Origin: Micromonospora musae
Lineage (GTDB): Bacteria > Actinomycetota > Actinomycetes > Mycobacteriales > Micromonosporaceae
Direction of reading: 5' to 3'
DNA length: 64,000 nucleotides
Assembly (NCBI RefSeq): GCF_003626635.1
Contig: NZ_RAZT01000005.1
Coordinates: 310,001-374,000, forward strand
Part shown: positions 34,544 to 42,532 of the stretch, one piece after another
Position numbering within the stretch: the stretch's first letter is position 1
Layout: every line of letters starts with the position of its first letter
Program-made: the position numbers and the translations under genes
The notes under the pieces: model-generated
Told to the model about the DNA's origin: nothing
Seen by the model: the letters and a program-made list of their open reading frames with translations, nothing else
The model's database searches: none

Positions 34544-35125
34544 ATGGGGCGGGCGAGGGAGTTCGACACCGACGCGGCACTGGATGCGGCCATGCGTACG
34601 TTCTGGGAGCGTGGCTACGAGGGCACGTCGCTCACGGATCTGACCGAGGCCACCGGTGTGGGGCGCCAGTCGCTGTACCTGGCGTTCGGCGACAAGCAGA
34701 AGCTCTATCTGGCGGCGCTGGACCGCTACCGGGAGCACTTCTACCTTCCCCTGGTGGAAGCCGTGTCCGGCAGCGTTGACGTTCGGGTGGCGTTGCGGGA
34801 GGCGATCCTGCCGCTGCTCGACGGTAGCTGCGCCGATGACCCGAGAGGGTGCCTGTTGGTCGCCGCGGCCGCCGAGCGGGCCGGTGAGGACGCCGCGGTC
34901 CGTTCCCGGGTCACGGCGGCGTTCGCCGGCCTGGAGGCCGCGCTGCTGGAGGCGGCGCAACGCGGCCGGGCGGCCGGCCTGGTCGCCGACACGGTGGACC
35001 TCACCGGCTGGGCGGCGCTCACCGTGGCCACCATTCAGGGCTTGCGGGTGATGGAAGCGGGCGGCGCCGACCGGAGCACCCTGATCCGGGCGCTCGACAC
35101 CGCCTTGGCGATGCTCCACCCCTGA
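34544..35125 (+). CDS. TetR-family transcriptional regulator
   Basis: 193 residues. The HTH spans about 10-55 (TSLTDLTEATGVGRQSLYLAFGDKQKLY), and the ligand domain has a GCLLVAAAAERA helix (cysteine-bearing, as in the YxaF/AcrR-like group). It has a 20-bp operator in its own promoter, repeated before the following SDR gene, so it most likely represses itself and that gene. There is no Shine-Dalgarno sequence; the start follows TAGGGT by 6 nt. The inducer is probably a substrate of the reductase, which is inference. Confidence 0.9.
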   Translation: MGRAREFDTDAALDAAMRTFWERGYEGTSLTDLTEATGVGRQSLYLAFGDKQKLYLAALDRYREHFYLPLVEAVSGSVDVRVALREAILPLLDGSCADDPRGCLLVAAAAERAGEDAAVRSRVTAAFAGLEAALLEAAQRGRAAGLVADTVDLTGWAALTVATIQGLRVMEAGGADRSTLIRALDTALAMLHP

Positions 35126-35168
35126 CCTCTTGCTCACCCCTGGGCGTGGCATCCGCCTGCCCATTTAT

Positions 35169-35188
35169 TTGACCGACCGATCAAGAAA
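35169..35188 (+). promoter_or_regulatory. Second copy of the TetR operator, before the SDR gene
   Basis: TTGACCGACCGATCAAGAAA matches the site at 34507-34526 at 19 of 20 positions and overlaps a -35-like TTGACC. AGGGAC just downstream is the ribosome site of ATG 35201. Confidence 0.75.
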
Positions 35189-35200
35189 ATAGGGACACGC

Positions 35201-36013
35201 ATGTCTGTTTCGTTTGATCTCACCGACAAGGTCGCCGTCGTGACCGGCGCCGGCAAGGGCATCGGCGCTGCCGTCACCCGCGAGCTGCTCGATGCCGGCG
35301 CCCGCGTGGTCGCGGGCAGCCGCAGGGCCAGCAGCGATCTTGCCGGGCTGGCCTCCGACAAGGTGCTGGCGACGGTCGACGTCGACCTCTCCACCGCAGC
35401 GGGGCCGGGCCGGCTCGTGGCCGCCGCCATCGAGCGGTTCGGTGGCCTGGATGTGCTGGTCAACAACATGGGCGCGCTTGCCGGCGGCGGTCCCCGGCTC
35501 GGCGGGTTCCTGTCGGTCAGCGACGCCGACTGGATGAGCAGTTTCGAGCTCAACCTGCTCTCCGCGGTGCGGGCCACCCGCGTCGCGGTGCCCGCGCTCA
35601 TCGAGCGCGGCGGCGGCGCGATCGTCAACGTCGGCTCCGTCAACGCCCTGCTGCCCGATCCCGGCGTCGTGGACTACTCCGCCACCAAGGCGGCGTTGAC
35701 CAACCTCGGCAAGTCGCTGTCGGCGGAGTTCGCGTCCCAGGGCATCCGCGTCAACACCGTCTCACCCGGCCCGGTGGCGACCCCGTTGTGGACCGCGCCC
35801 GGCGCACTCGGCGAACAACTCGCCACGGCCATGGGCACCGACATGGATGGTGCGATGAGCGCGATGGCCGACGGCCTCGGCGGGATCAAACTCGGCCGGT
35901 TCGGCACCGCCGAGGAGATCGCCCATCTGGTGGTGTTCCTGGCCAGCCCCGCCGCATCATGGATGACCGGCAGCGATGTCGTCATCGACGGTGGACTCGT
36001 CAAGACCCTCTGA
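35201..36013 (+). CDS. SDR-family oxidoreductase under TetR control
   Basis: 270 residues. NAD(P)-binding VTGAGKGIGAA, NNMG (VLVNNMGAL), catalytic Ser in VNVGSVNALL, and Tyr/Lys in VVDYSATKAAL are all intact. The C-terminal part closes with SWMTGSDVVIDGGLVKTL. It lies 75 nt after the TetR gene and shares its operator, a common pairing in which a toxic carbonyl or steroid-like compound is both inducer and substrate. The substrate is unknown. Codon use matches the surroundings, with no sign of recent transfer. Confidence 0.87.
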   Translation: MSVSFDLTDKVAVVTGAGKGIGAAVTRELLDAGARVVAGSRRASSDLAGLASDKVLATVDVDLSTAAGPGRLVAAAIERFGGLDVLVNNMGALAGGGPRLGGFLSVSDADWMSSFELNLLSAVRATRVAVPALIERGGGAIVNVGSVNALLPDPGVVDYSATKAALTNLGKSLSAEFASQGIRVNTVSPGPVATPLWTAPGALGEQLATAMGTDMDGAMSAMADGLGGIKLGRFGTAEEIAHLVVFLASPAASWMTGSDVVIDGGLVKTL

Positions 36014-36226
36014 CCGGCGCTCGAAGTGATCCGCGCCGCGCCAGTGGCCCGGAGCGGAGACACGAAGCGGCCGCCGCCAGGTTCCCCTGGTCGGCGGCCT
36101 TCTTCGTGCCGTCCTCCACCACCTCTCCTCCTCCGGGGCGATTCCGTGCGGGCTGCGCGTGCCCCGGCCGGAGTTACTCTGTGGACGGTGGCTCGGGCCC
36201 CGGGTTCCGCAGGGGGGGAGATCGCG

Positions 36227-36430
36227 GTGCGACTGGTGAAGCTCGGCGCATTCGCGGCAGTCGCCGGCCTGGTGGGTGCGCTCACCAACCTCTGGGCGCG
36301 ACAGGCGTTCCCCGAGGCATGGGGTGGCCCCAACATCGGCGGCGGGATCCTGCAACTGCTGTGCTACGCGCTCATCGTCGGCGGGGTCATCCTGGCCGTC
36401 GCCGGCGGGTTCGCCGCGCGCAAGCGGTGA
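36227..36430 (+). CDS. Small two-helix membrane protein
   Basis: 67 residues with two membrane segments (LVKLGAFAAVAGLVGALTNL and ILQLLCYALIVGGVILAVAGGF) and a short basic tail. GTG 36227 follows a strong AGGGGGGGAG site. An in-frame GTG 36188 is preceded by TACTCT at 7 nt and would give an 80-residue leaderless form; the two cannot be told apart. The family is not recognised and the function is unknown. Confidence 0.6.
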   Translation: MRLVKLGAFAAVAGLVGALTNLWARQAFPEAWGGPNIGGGILQLLCYALIVGGVILAVAGGFAARKR

Positions 36431-36579
36431 CCAGCCGGTCCCGGACACGGACGTCGACCCCGCGCTGACGGCTCAGCAGGAGTGCGCGGGACGCGGGCCG
36501 GCTCAGGCGAACGACGAGAGAGCCGGCACGCGGAGGAACACCAGGCGGTGGAGCGCCGGACCCGGTTCGAGACAACGAC

Positions 36580-36615
36580 GAAGGCCGCTGCCCAGTTGCC
36601 TGGTCAACGGCCTTC
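36580..36615 (-). terminator. Hairpin downstream of tRNA-Arg
   Basis: Arms 36580-36587 and 36608-36615 (GAAGGCCG/CGGCCTTC) pair over 8 bp, with further pairing in the loop. On the minus strand it lies 28 nt past the tRNA end. Confidence 0.55.
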
Positions 36616-36643
36616 AGTGCTGGTCAAGCTTCCTTAGCAAGTG

Positions 36644-36715
36644 TGCCCCCGGCAGGATTCGAACCTGCGCCCCCGCCTCCGGAGGGCGGTGCTCTATCCC
36701 CTGAGCTACGGGGGC
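36644..36715 (-). tRNA. tRNA-Arg (anticodon CCG)
   Basis: The minus strand gives a 72-nt cloverleaf: acceptor GCCCCCG pairing with CGGGGGC and discriminator A, D arm GCTCAGGGGATAGAGC, anticodon stem CCGCC/GGCGG with loop CTCCGGA (anticodon CCG, reading CGG), and T arm GGTTCGAATCC. CCA is not encoded. Confidence 0.95.
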
Positions 36716-36820
36716 TCAGCGACTGGGAAAGACTAGCAAACGCCCGGTACGAACGCCGAATCGGTATCCGTCGCGCGCGTCACCCCTGTTCAACCTCACC
36801 CACCCCACCCTGCCCCTGGA

Positions 36821-36886
36821 CGTGTTGATCAAGAGGTTTGCGTCAGGATCCGCGCGGAAGTTGACGCAAACCTCTTGATCAACACG
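36821..36886. repeat. Inverted repeat copy B (TGATCAAGAG family), perfect
   Basis: Arms 36821-36845 and 36862-36886 pair perfectly over 25 bp around a 16-nt loop. It lies between the 3' end of the leftward IS630-derived gene and the leftward tRNA-Arg. Confidence 0.9.
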
Positions 36887-36910
36887 GTTCTGAGCGACCG
36901 CACCGCAGGG

Positions 36911-37663
36911 TCAGGCGGCCTGGGCTCGGCCGCAGCTGGGCAGGGGGTGCAGCACGATCCGCCGGGGTAGCCGGCGAGGCCACTCGTTGCGGGCCCACGA
37001 GCCGTCCACGATCAGGTGCACCGTGCGCTCCTCCGCGCCGCTGAGCCGCAGGACGAAGTCACGGGGCAGCGGCGGGTCGACGTTCGGGGTAGTGATCATG
37101 AAACGCACCCGGCCGCGGGAGGAGACGGCGGAGATGACGTCCGCCGCCGGCATCGTGCCGCGCAGGCGGACCCGACCGATCCAGTAGACCTCGGCGAGGT
37201 GCTCCTGGGCGGCCCGGGTGATCGCCGGGTACTCGCTGCGTACCCAGCGCTCGACCGCGCCCACGCAGAGCCCGCAGGCCCGCTCGCGGGGCTCCCGCGG
37301 ACCCAACCCCCAGGCCCGCAGGTACGCCCCGACCGCGCCGGCGTCCATCGGCAGCTCGAACTGACGCTGGATGAGGGCGGTCAGGCTCTGCCGCGTCCAC
37401 AGCTCCTCATCCAGATCGAACTGGTCCGGGTGGACACCTCGCAGGGTGTCGATCAGTTCGAGTTCCTGTTCGCGGCTGAGCATTCCCGGCTCGCTCTGCC
37501 GCTGTCCGCGACGGGCGGCTGCCACCGCCCCGTCACCGCCGATGGTGTGGCGACGGCACCAGCTGGTGACCGAACGCCGTGCGTCTCTCAGTGCAACCCC
37601 CACGTCTTGCGCAACGAGCCCGAATCGCAACTGGTCACGATATGTGTGGAGAAAACTCTCCAA
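36911..37663 (-). CDS. IS630-like transposase-derived protein lacking the catalytic residues
   Basis: About 250 residues. The middle resembles IS630/Tc1 DNA-binding regions: WTRQSLTALIQRQF, then VGAYLRAWGLGPREPRERA, then VERWVRSEYPAI. The region that should hold the first Asp reads EVYWIGRVRLRG instead of WxDE. The second motif, VHLIVDGSWARN, keeps an Asp. The protein ends soon after LHPLPSC, before the third acidic residue. It is therefore inactive as a transposase and is either decaying or domesticated. No valid ATG/GTG is found; TTG 37663 is the likely start, and the open frame continues upstream to 37744. No terminal repeats flank it. Confidence 0.6.
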   Translation of the reverse strand: MESFLHTYRDQLRFGLVAQDVGVALRDARRSVTSWCRRHTIGGDGAVAAARRGQRQSEPGMLSREQELELIDTLRGVHPDQFDLDEELWTRQSLTALIQRQFELPMDAGAVGAYLRAWGLGPREPRERACGLCVGAVERWVRSEYPAITRAAQEHLAEVYWIGRVRLRGTMPAADVISAVSSRGRVRFMITTPNVDPPLPRDFVLRLSGAEERTVHLIVDGSWARNEWPRRLPRRIVLHPLPSCGRAQAA

Positions 37664-37766
37664 CGCACGTAATCGGGCAGACCGCCCAAAGCGCGCAGGA
37701 TGCTCGGTGTGCTGGACGAAGATCTCCGCGTGGGTCGGGGTCGATCACCGCGCCAACCGGCCGGAA

Positions 37767-37823
37767 ACGACCGAGAGGTCCGGATCGGCCGGTGGAACCG
37801 GTTGATCCAGACCTCTCGGTCGT
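37767..37823 (-). terminator. Long terminator hairpin after the DUF305 gene
   Basis: Outer arms 37767-37780 and 37810-37823 pair perfectly over 14 bp, with inner GGATC/GATCC and CCGGT/ACCGG pairs making a 57-nt stem. It lies 20 nt past the leftward DUF305 stop. Confidence 0.85.
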
Positions 37824-37842
37824 CGGGAGAGTCAGCGACGCG

Positions 37843-38505
37843 TCAGCCGCCGAGGCGCTTCTTCGCGTTCTGCAGGTTGGTGAGATCGGTCTGCTGGGTG
37901 TTCTTCATGATCTGCGCCGTCCGGAGCACCTCCGACTCGTCGCCGGCATCGAGCACGCCGTCGATCATGTGGATACCGCCCAGGTGGTGATTGATCATCA
38001 TGTTCAGGAACAGGAGGTCGAACTCCCGGCCCTGGGCGGCGCGCAGCCGCTCCATCTCCTGCGGGGTGGCCATGCCCGGCATCAGCCCGTTCTTGACCAG
38101 GCTCGCGCCGTCCGGCATCCACGCCATACGCGGCTGCGACCCGGTCGGATCCAGCCCCCATCCGCGGAGCCAGGTCTGCATGATGCCGATCTCGCCCTGC
38201 TGGCCGCTGGCGATGTCGCCGCCGATCTGGCGTACCTCGGGGTCGGTGCCCCGTTGGAACGCCATCATCCCCATCTCGACCGCCTGGGCGTGGTGGGCGG
38301 TCATGTCCCGGGCGAAGCCGGCCTCCACCGAGTCGTCACCGGGGCGGGTCAACCGGGGGGTCAGCAGGCCCCCCGCGAAACCGAGGAGCAGGGCGACCAC
38401 GACGGCGACGGCGACTCCCACCAGGCCGAGGCGGGTGCCGGACCTCCGGCCGCCGTCGGCGGCCGGGGATTCGGGTGAGCTGTCAAGCGTGGCGGGAGCC
38501 GTCAT
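37843..38505 (-). CDS. DUF305 protein, membrane-anchored, metal-binding
   Basis: 220 residues: a cytoplasmic start, one membrane anchor (about 27-48) and an extracytoplasmic DUF305 four-helix domain. Conserved His/Met motifs FARDMTAHHAQAVEMGMM and FLNMMINHHLGGIHM are typical and suggest copper or other metal binding. ATG 38505 has AAGGA 5 nt upstream. It begins 8 nt after the stop of the DUF3105 gene, a pairing common in actinomycetes, so both act together at the membrane surface. The precise function is unknown. Confidence 0.88.
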   Translation of the reverse strand: MTAPATLDSSPESPAADGGRRSGTRLGLVGVAVAVVVALLLGFAGGLLTPRLTRPGDDSVEAGFARDMTAHHAQAVEMGMMAFQRGTDPEVRQIGGDIASGQQGEIGIMQTWLRGWGLDPTGSQPRMAWMPDGASLVKNGLMPGMATPQEMERLRAAQGREFDLLFLNMMINHHLGGIHMIDGVLDAGDESEVLRTAQIMKNTQQTDLTNLQNAKKRLGG

Positions 38506-38513
38506 CACGATCC

Positions 38514-39314
38514 TTACTGGGTCGGCATCTGCACACCGTCGTCACGCGGCGTGGTGCCGGTGGCGGTGATGCCCTGGTTGCACAGCGCGGTCGGCCCCTC
38601 GATCGAGGCGTTCACCCGCAGCGTCTTCACGAACTCGTCGATCCGGCTGTCGTCGGCGTTGTCGAGCTTGAGCTGGTAGCCCCAGGCCTGCAGCGAGATC
38701 GGCTTGTCGAGCCCCTCGAACGGGCTCATGAGCATCTTCTCGTTGCCGCGCACCTTCTCGGCGAGCTTGCTGACCTGGTCGGCCGGGAGGTCGGGGCGGT
38801 AGGTGATCCAGATCGCCCCGTGCTCCAGGCTGTGCACCGCGTGCTCGTTGGCGATCGGGGCGTCGTAGACGTCGCCCATGCAGTTCTGCCAGGCCTGGTT
38901 GTGCGGGCCGGCCACCGGCGGGGAGACCGTGTACTTGATCGGGCCGGGCTGGTGGTTACTGCCCTTGACCAGCTCCGGGTCCTTCTCGCGGTAGTTCACG
39001 ATGCCGCTGATCGCGTCGGCCCGCTCCTCCCACGGCTTGGAGCCCTGGAACGCGGCCCAGGCGCCGAAGCCGATGATGCCGGCGGCCACCAGGCCCACGA
39101 CGACGAAGAGGATGATCGGGCCCTTGGCGCGGCCCTGACTGACCTTGACCGGGGCGATCGGCTTGCGGGGACCCTTGCCCCCGCCCGCGCGGGCTGCCGT
39201 CGGCTTGCCGGATCCGGCCTTGGCGCCGGACGCCGGCCGGCCTGCGGCCGGCTTCTTGCCCGTGCTGACCACGGTCGGACGGCGCTGCTCGCCGCCCGGG
39301 GTGCTGATGCTCAT
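38514..39314 (-). CDS. DUF3105 membrane protein
   Basis: 266 residues. A long basic, Ala/Gly/Lys-rich cytoplasmic tail (1-62) leads to one membrane helix (about 66-88) and an extracytoplasmic DUF3105 domain with YTVSPPVAGPHN, a conserved Cys (QNCMGDVYD) and EHAVHSLEHGAIWITY. The His/Cys pattern suggests metal binding or redox work alongside the DUF305 partner. Start ATG 39314; the divergent argS gene begins 99 nt away. No biochemical role is established. Confidence 0.88.
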   Translation of the reverse strand: MSISTPGGEQRRPTVVSTGKKPAAGRPASGAKAGSGKPTAARAGGGKGPRKPIAPVKVSQGRAKGPIILFVVVGLVAAGIIGFGAWAAFQGSKPWEERADAISGIVNYREKDPELVKGSNHQPGPIKYTVSPPVAGPHNQAWQNCMGDVYDAPIANEHAVHSLEHGAIWITYRPDLPADQVSKLAEKVRGNEKMLMSPFEGLDKPISLQAWGYQLKLDNADDSRIDEFVKTLRVNASIEGPTALCNQGITATGTTPRDDGVQMPTQ

Positions 39315-39401
39315 CGTGCCTCGTCAGGTCGGTCGGTCAGGGAGCCGGCGGGTCTGGTACGCACAACGGGTCACCGCCGCGGGCACCGAGTCTACCCCCG
39401 A

Positions 39402-39407
39402 TAACAT
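39402..39407 (+). promoter_or_regulatory. Candidate -10 box of argS, leaderless start
   Basis: TAACAT is followed by 6 nt and then GTG 39414, with no ribosome site. Confidence 0.5.
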
Positions 39408-39413
39408 GGATCG

Positions 39414-41087
39414 GTGACTCCCGCAGAACTCGCCGAGGTCGTCCTCGCCGCAGCCCACGCCGTCTTCACCCAACGGGGCCTCGACCCCGCTGTTCTGCCG
39501 GGGGAGACCACCGTCGAGCGACCCCGGAACCCGGAGCACGGCGACTACGCCTCCACGCTGGCGTTGCAGCTGAGCAAGAAGGTCGGTCGGCCGCCGCGGG
39601 AGCTGGCGAGCGCCCTCGCCGAGGAGCTGGGCAAGGCGCCGGGCGTCAAGTCCGTGGAGATCGCCGGCCCCGGCTTCCTCAACATCCGGCTGGACGCGGC
39701 CGCCGCCGGTCAGCTCGCCCGCGTGATCGTCGAGGCCGGTGCCGAGTACGGCCGCAGCGAGCGGCTCACCGGGCAGCGGATCAACCTGGAGTTCGTCTCC
39801 GCCAACCCCACCGGCCCGGTGCACATCGGCGGTGTGCGGTGGGCCGCGGTCGGCGACGCGCTGAGCCGGCTGCTGCGGGCCACCGGCGCCGAGGTCGGCA
39901 CGGAGTACTACTTCAACGACGCCGGCTCCCAGATCGACCGGTTCGCCCGGTCGCTGCTGGCCGCGGCGCGGGGCGAGGCGGTCCCGGAGGACGGCTACGG
40001 CGGGGCGTACATCTCGGAGATCGCCGCCGAGGTGCAGGCCCGCCGGCCGGAGGTGCTCTCCCTCGACGACGCCGCGGCCCAGGAGGTCTTCCGGACCGAG
40101 GGCGTCGCGCTGATGTTCGACGAGATCCGCTCCTCGCTGCGCGACTTCGGGGTCGAGTTCGACACGTACTTCAACGAGAAGGACCTGCACGACCGGGGCG
40201 AGCTGGACCTCGCCCTGGCCCGGCTGCGGGAACAGGGCCACGTCTTCGAGGCCGAGGGGGCGACCTGGCTGCGCACCACCGAGTTCGGCGACGACAAGGA
40301 CCGGGTGCTGCGCAAGTCCAATGGCGAGTGGACGTACTTCGCGGCCGACTGCGCCTACTACCTCGACAAGCGGGAGCGCGGCTTCGAGCGGGTCGTGATC
40401 ATGCTGGGCGCCGACCACCACGGCTACATCGGCCGGATGAAGGCGATGGCCGCGTGCTTCGGCGACGACCCGGAGCGCAATCTGGAGATCCTCATCGGCC
40501 AGCTGGTCAACCTGGTCCGCGACGGGCAGCCGATGCGGATGAGCAAGCGGGCCGGCACGGTCATCACCCTGGAGGACCTGGTCGAGGCGATCGGCGTGGA
40601 CGCCGCCCGGTACGCGCTGGCGCGCTACTCCAGTGACTCGCCGATCGACATCGACGTCGAGCTGTGGACCCGGGCGAGCCGCGACAACCCGGTCTACTAC
40701 GTGCAGTACGTCGCCGCGCGGACGGCTGGCGTGGCCCGGCAGGCTGCTGAGGTCGGGCTGGTCCGCGGCGACAGCGCCGACTTCCGTCCCGAGCTGCTCG
40801 GCAACGAGAAAGAGAACGAGCTGCTCAAGGCGCTCGCCGAGTTCCCCGCCGTGGTGGCCACCGCCGCCGAGCTGCGGGAGCCGCACCGGGTGGCGCGTTA
40901 CCTCGAGGAGACGGTCGCGCCGGCCTATCACCGGTTCTACGACGAGCCGGCCTGCCGGATCCTGCCGCGCGGCGACGAGCCGATCGGCGACGGCAACCGG
41001 GCCCGGCTCTGGCTCAACGACGCCACCCGGACCGTGATCGCCAACGGCCTGCACCTGCTCGGCGTCACCGCACCGGAGAGGATGTAG
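39414..41087 (+). CDS. argS: Arginyl-tRNA synthetase
   Basis: 557 residues, a class-I synthetase of normal length. An Arg-tRNA N-terminal recognition domain (about 1-90) is followed by the ATP motif [12 protein letters not shown] (HIGH variant HIGG) and the KMSKS-equivalent [13 protein letters not shown], then the DALR anticodon-binding domain ending [12 protein letters not shown]. It charges tRNA-Arg; a tRNA-Arg(CCG) gene lies 2.7 kb upstream but in another transcription unit. Start is GTG 39414, likely leaderless. It is followed 3 nt later by a mini-ORF and lysA, so it probably heads the argS-lysA-hom operon. Confidence 0.97.
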   Translation: MTPAELAEVVLAAAHAVFTQRGLDPAVLPGETTVERPRNPEHGDYASTLALQLSKKVGRPPRELASALAEELGKAPGVKSVEIAGPGFLNIRLDAAAAGQLARVIVEAGAEYGRSERLTGQRINLEFVSANPTGPVHIGGVRWAAVGDALSRLLRATGAEVGTEYYFNDAGSQIDRFARSLLAAARGEAVPEDGYGGAYISEIAAEVQARRPEVLSLDDAAAQEVFRTEGVALMFDEIRSSLRDFGVEFDTYFNEKDLHDRGELDLALARLREQGHVFEAEGATWLRTTEFGDDKDRVLRKSNGEWTYFAADCAYYLDKRERGFERVVIMLGADHHGYIGRMKAMAACFGDDPERNLEILIGQLVNLVRDGQPMRMSKRAGTVITLEDLVEAIGVDAARYALARYSSDSPIDIDVELWTRASRDNPVYYVQYVAARTAGVARQAAEVGLVRGDSADFRPELLGNEKENELLKALAEFPAVVATAAELREPHRVARYLEETVAPAYHRFYDEPACRILPRGDEPIGDGNRARLWLNDATRTVIANGLHLLGVTAPERM

Positions 41088-41090
41088 TCG

Positions 41091-41147
41091 GTGAGCGCGA
41101 GGAGTGAGCTTGCGAGCCCCGCAGTCGCGAACGGAAGGTGGTACTGA
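41091..41147 (+). CDS. 18-codon upstream ORF before lysA
   Basis: GTG 41091 begins 3 nt after the argS stop, encodes VSARSELASPAVANGRWY, and its TGA shares one base with the lysA ATG (TGATG). GGAAGG, the lysA ribosome site, lies inside it. From memory, near-identical short reading frames precede many Micromonosporaceae genes, so this may be a repeated intergenic element that couples translation and not a functional peptide. Confidence 0.4.
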   Translation: MSARSELASPAVANGRWY

Positions 41148-42532
41148 TGCGGGCTCACGAGGCCGGCGCGCTGCACGGTGAGATCGGCAGCCGCGGGCCG
41201 GGCTGGCTGCGTACGCCGGAAGACGTCAACGCCCTGATGCCGGCGCTCTGGCCGCGCACCGTCCGGCGTGCCGACGACGGCGCGCTCAGCGTCGCCGGGC
41301 TGAGCGTGCGCGACCTCGCCGCCGAGTTCGGCACCCCGGTCTACGTGCTGGACGAGGACGATCTCCGGTCGCGCTGCCGGGACTTCCGGGACGCCTTCCC
41401 CGACGTGGACGTCTACTACGCCGGCAAGGCCTTCCTCTGCCGGGCCGTGGTCCGGATGATCGACGAGGAGGGGCTGCACCTCGACGTGTGCAGCGGCGGT
41501 GAGCTGGCCACGGCGTTGGCCGCCGGGATGCCGCCGGAGCGGATCGGCTTCCACGGCAACAACAAGTCGATCGCCGAGCTGACCCGGGCGGTGGACGCCG
41601 GGGTCGGGCGGATCATCGTCGACTCGTTCACCGAGATCGACCGGCTGACGGCGCTCGCCCGCGAGCGGGGCGTACGCCCCCGGGTGCTGGTCCGGGTCAC
41701 CGTCGGCGTCGAGGCGCACACGCACGAGTTCATCGCCACCGCCCACGAGGACCAGAAGTTCGGCTTCTCGCTCGCCGGTGGAGCGGCCGCGGCGGCCGCC
41801 TTCAAGATCCTCGACGAGGACGTGCTGGAGCTGCGCGGCCTGCACTCGCACATCGGGTCGCAGATATTCGACGCCAGCGGCTTCGAGGTCTCCGCCCGAC
41901 GGGTGCTCGCGCTCCAGGCGCAGATCCGCGACGCCCGCGGCGTGGAGCTGCCCGAGCTGGACCTCGGCGGCGGCTTCGGCATCGCGTACACCACCCAGGA
42001 CCACCCGGCCGCGCCGGAGGACCTGGCGAAGCGGCTCCGCAAGATCGTCGACGGCGAGTGCGAGGCCGAGCGGCTGGCGGTGCCGCGCCTCTCCATCGAG
42101 CCCGGTCGGGCGATCGTCGGCCCGGCCGTGTTCACCCTCTACGAGGTGGGCACGGTCAAGGACGTCGACGGCATCCGCACCTACGTCAGCGTCGACGGCG
42201 GAATGAGCGACAACATCCGTACGGCCCTCTACGACGCCTCCTACTCCGCGACGTTGGCCTCCCGGGCGTCGGCCGCCGAGCCGATGCTCGCCCGCGTGGT
42301 GGGAAAGCACTGTGAGTCCGGGGACATCGTGGTGAAGGATGAATTCCTGCCCGCCGACGTGCAGCCCGGAGATCTTGTCGCGGTGCCCGGCACCGGCGCC
42401 TACTGCCGGAGCATGGCCAGCAACTACAACCACGTGCCGCGCCCCCCGGTGGTCGCGGTGCGTCACGGCCAGGCACGTCTGATCGTCCGGCGGGAGACCG
42501 AAGAGGACCTGCTCGCATTGGATGTTGGATGA
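41147..42532 (+). CDS. lysA: Diaminopimelate decarboxylase
   Basis: 461 residues, fold-type III PLP enzyme making lysine from meso-diaminopimelate. The PLP lysine is in VYYAGKAFLC, the phosphate site in LDLGGGFG, and the substrate-binding region in HSHIGSQIF, SIEPGRAIVG and the C-terminal GTGAYCRSM. ATG 41147 has GGAAGG 8 nt upstream. It overlaps the hom start by four bases (ATGA), so lysine and threonine/methionine branch genes are co-translated. Length is typical for actinobacteria. Confidence 0.96.
   Translation: MRAHEAGALHGEIGSRGPGWLRTPEDVNALMPALWPRTVRRADDGALSVAGLSVRDLAAEFGTPVYVLDEDDLRSRCRDFRDAFPDVDVYYAGKAFLCRAVVRMIDEEGLHLDVCSGGELATALAAGMPPERIGFHGNNKSIAELTRAVDAGVGRIIVDSFTEIDRLTALARERGVRPRVLVRVTVGVEAHTHEFIATAHEDQKFGFSLAGGAAAAAAFKILDEDVLELRGLHSHIGSQIFDASGFEVSARRVLALQAQIRDARGVELPELDLGGGFGIAYTTQDHPAAPEDLAKRLRKIVDGECEAERLAVPRLSIEPGRAIVGPAVFTLYEVGTVKDVDGIRTYVSVDGGMSDNIRTALYDASYSATLASRASAAEPMLARVVGKHCESGDIVVKDEFLPADVQPGDLVAVPGTGAYCRSMASNYNHVPRPPVVAVRHGQARLIVRRETEEDLLALDVG

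Noticed and set aside
36644..37663. An integrated element using tRNA-Arg as attachment site
   Set aside because: No integrase, no repeat of the tRNA 3' end and no excision genes are visible; the IS630-like gene is not a site-specific integrase.
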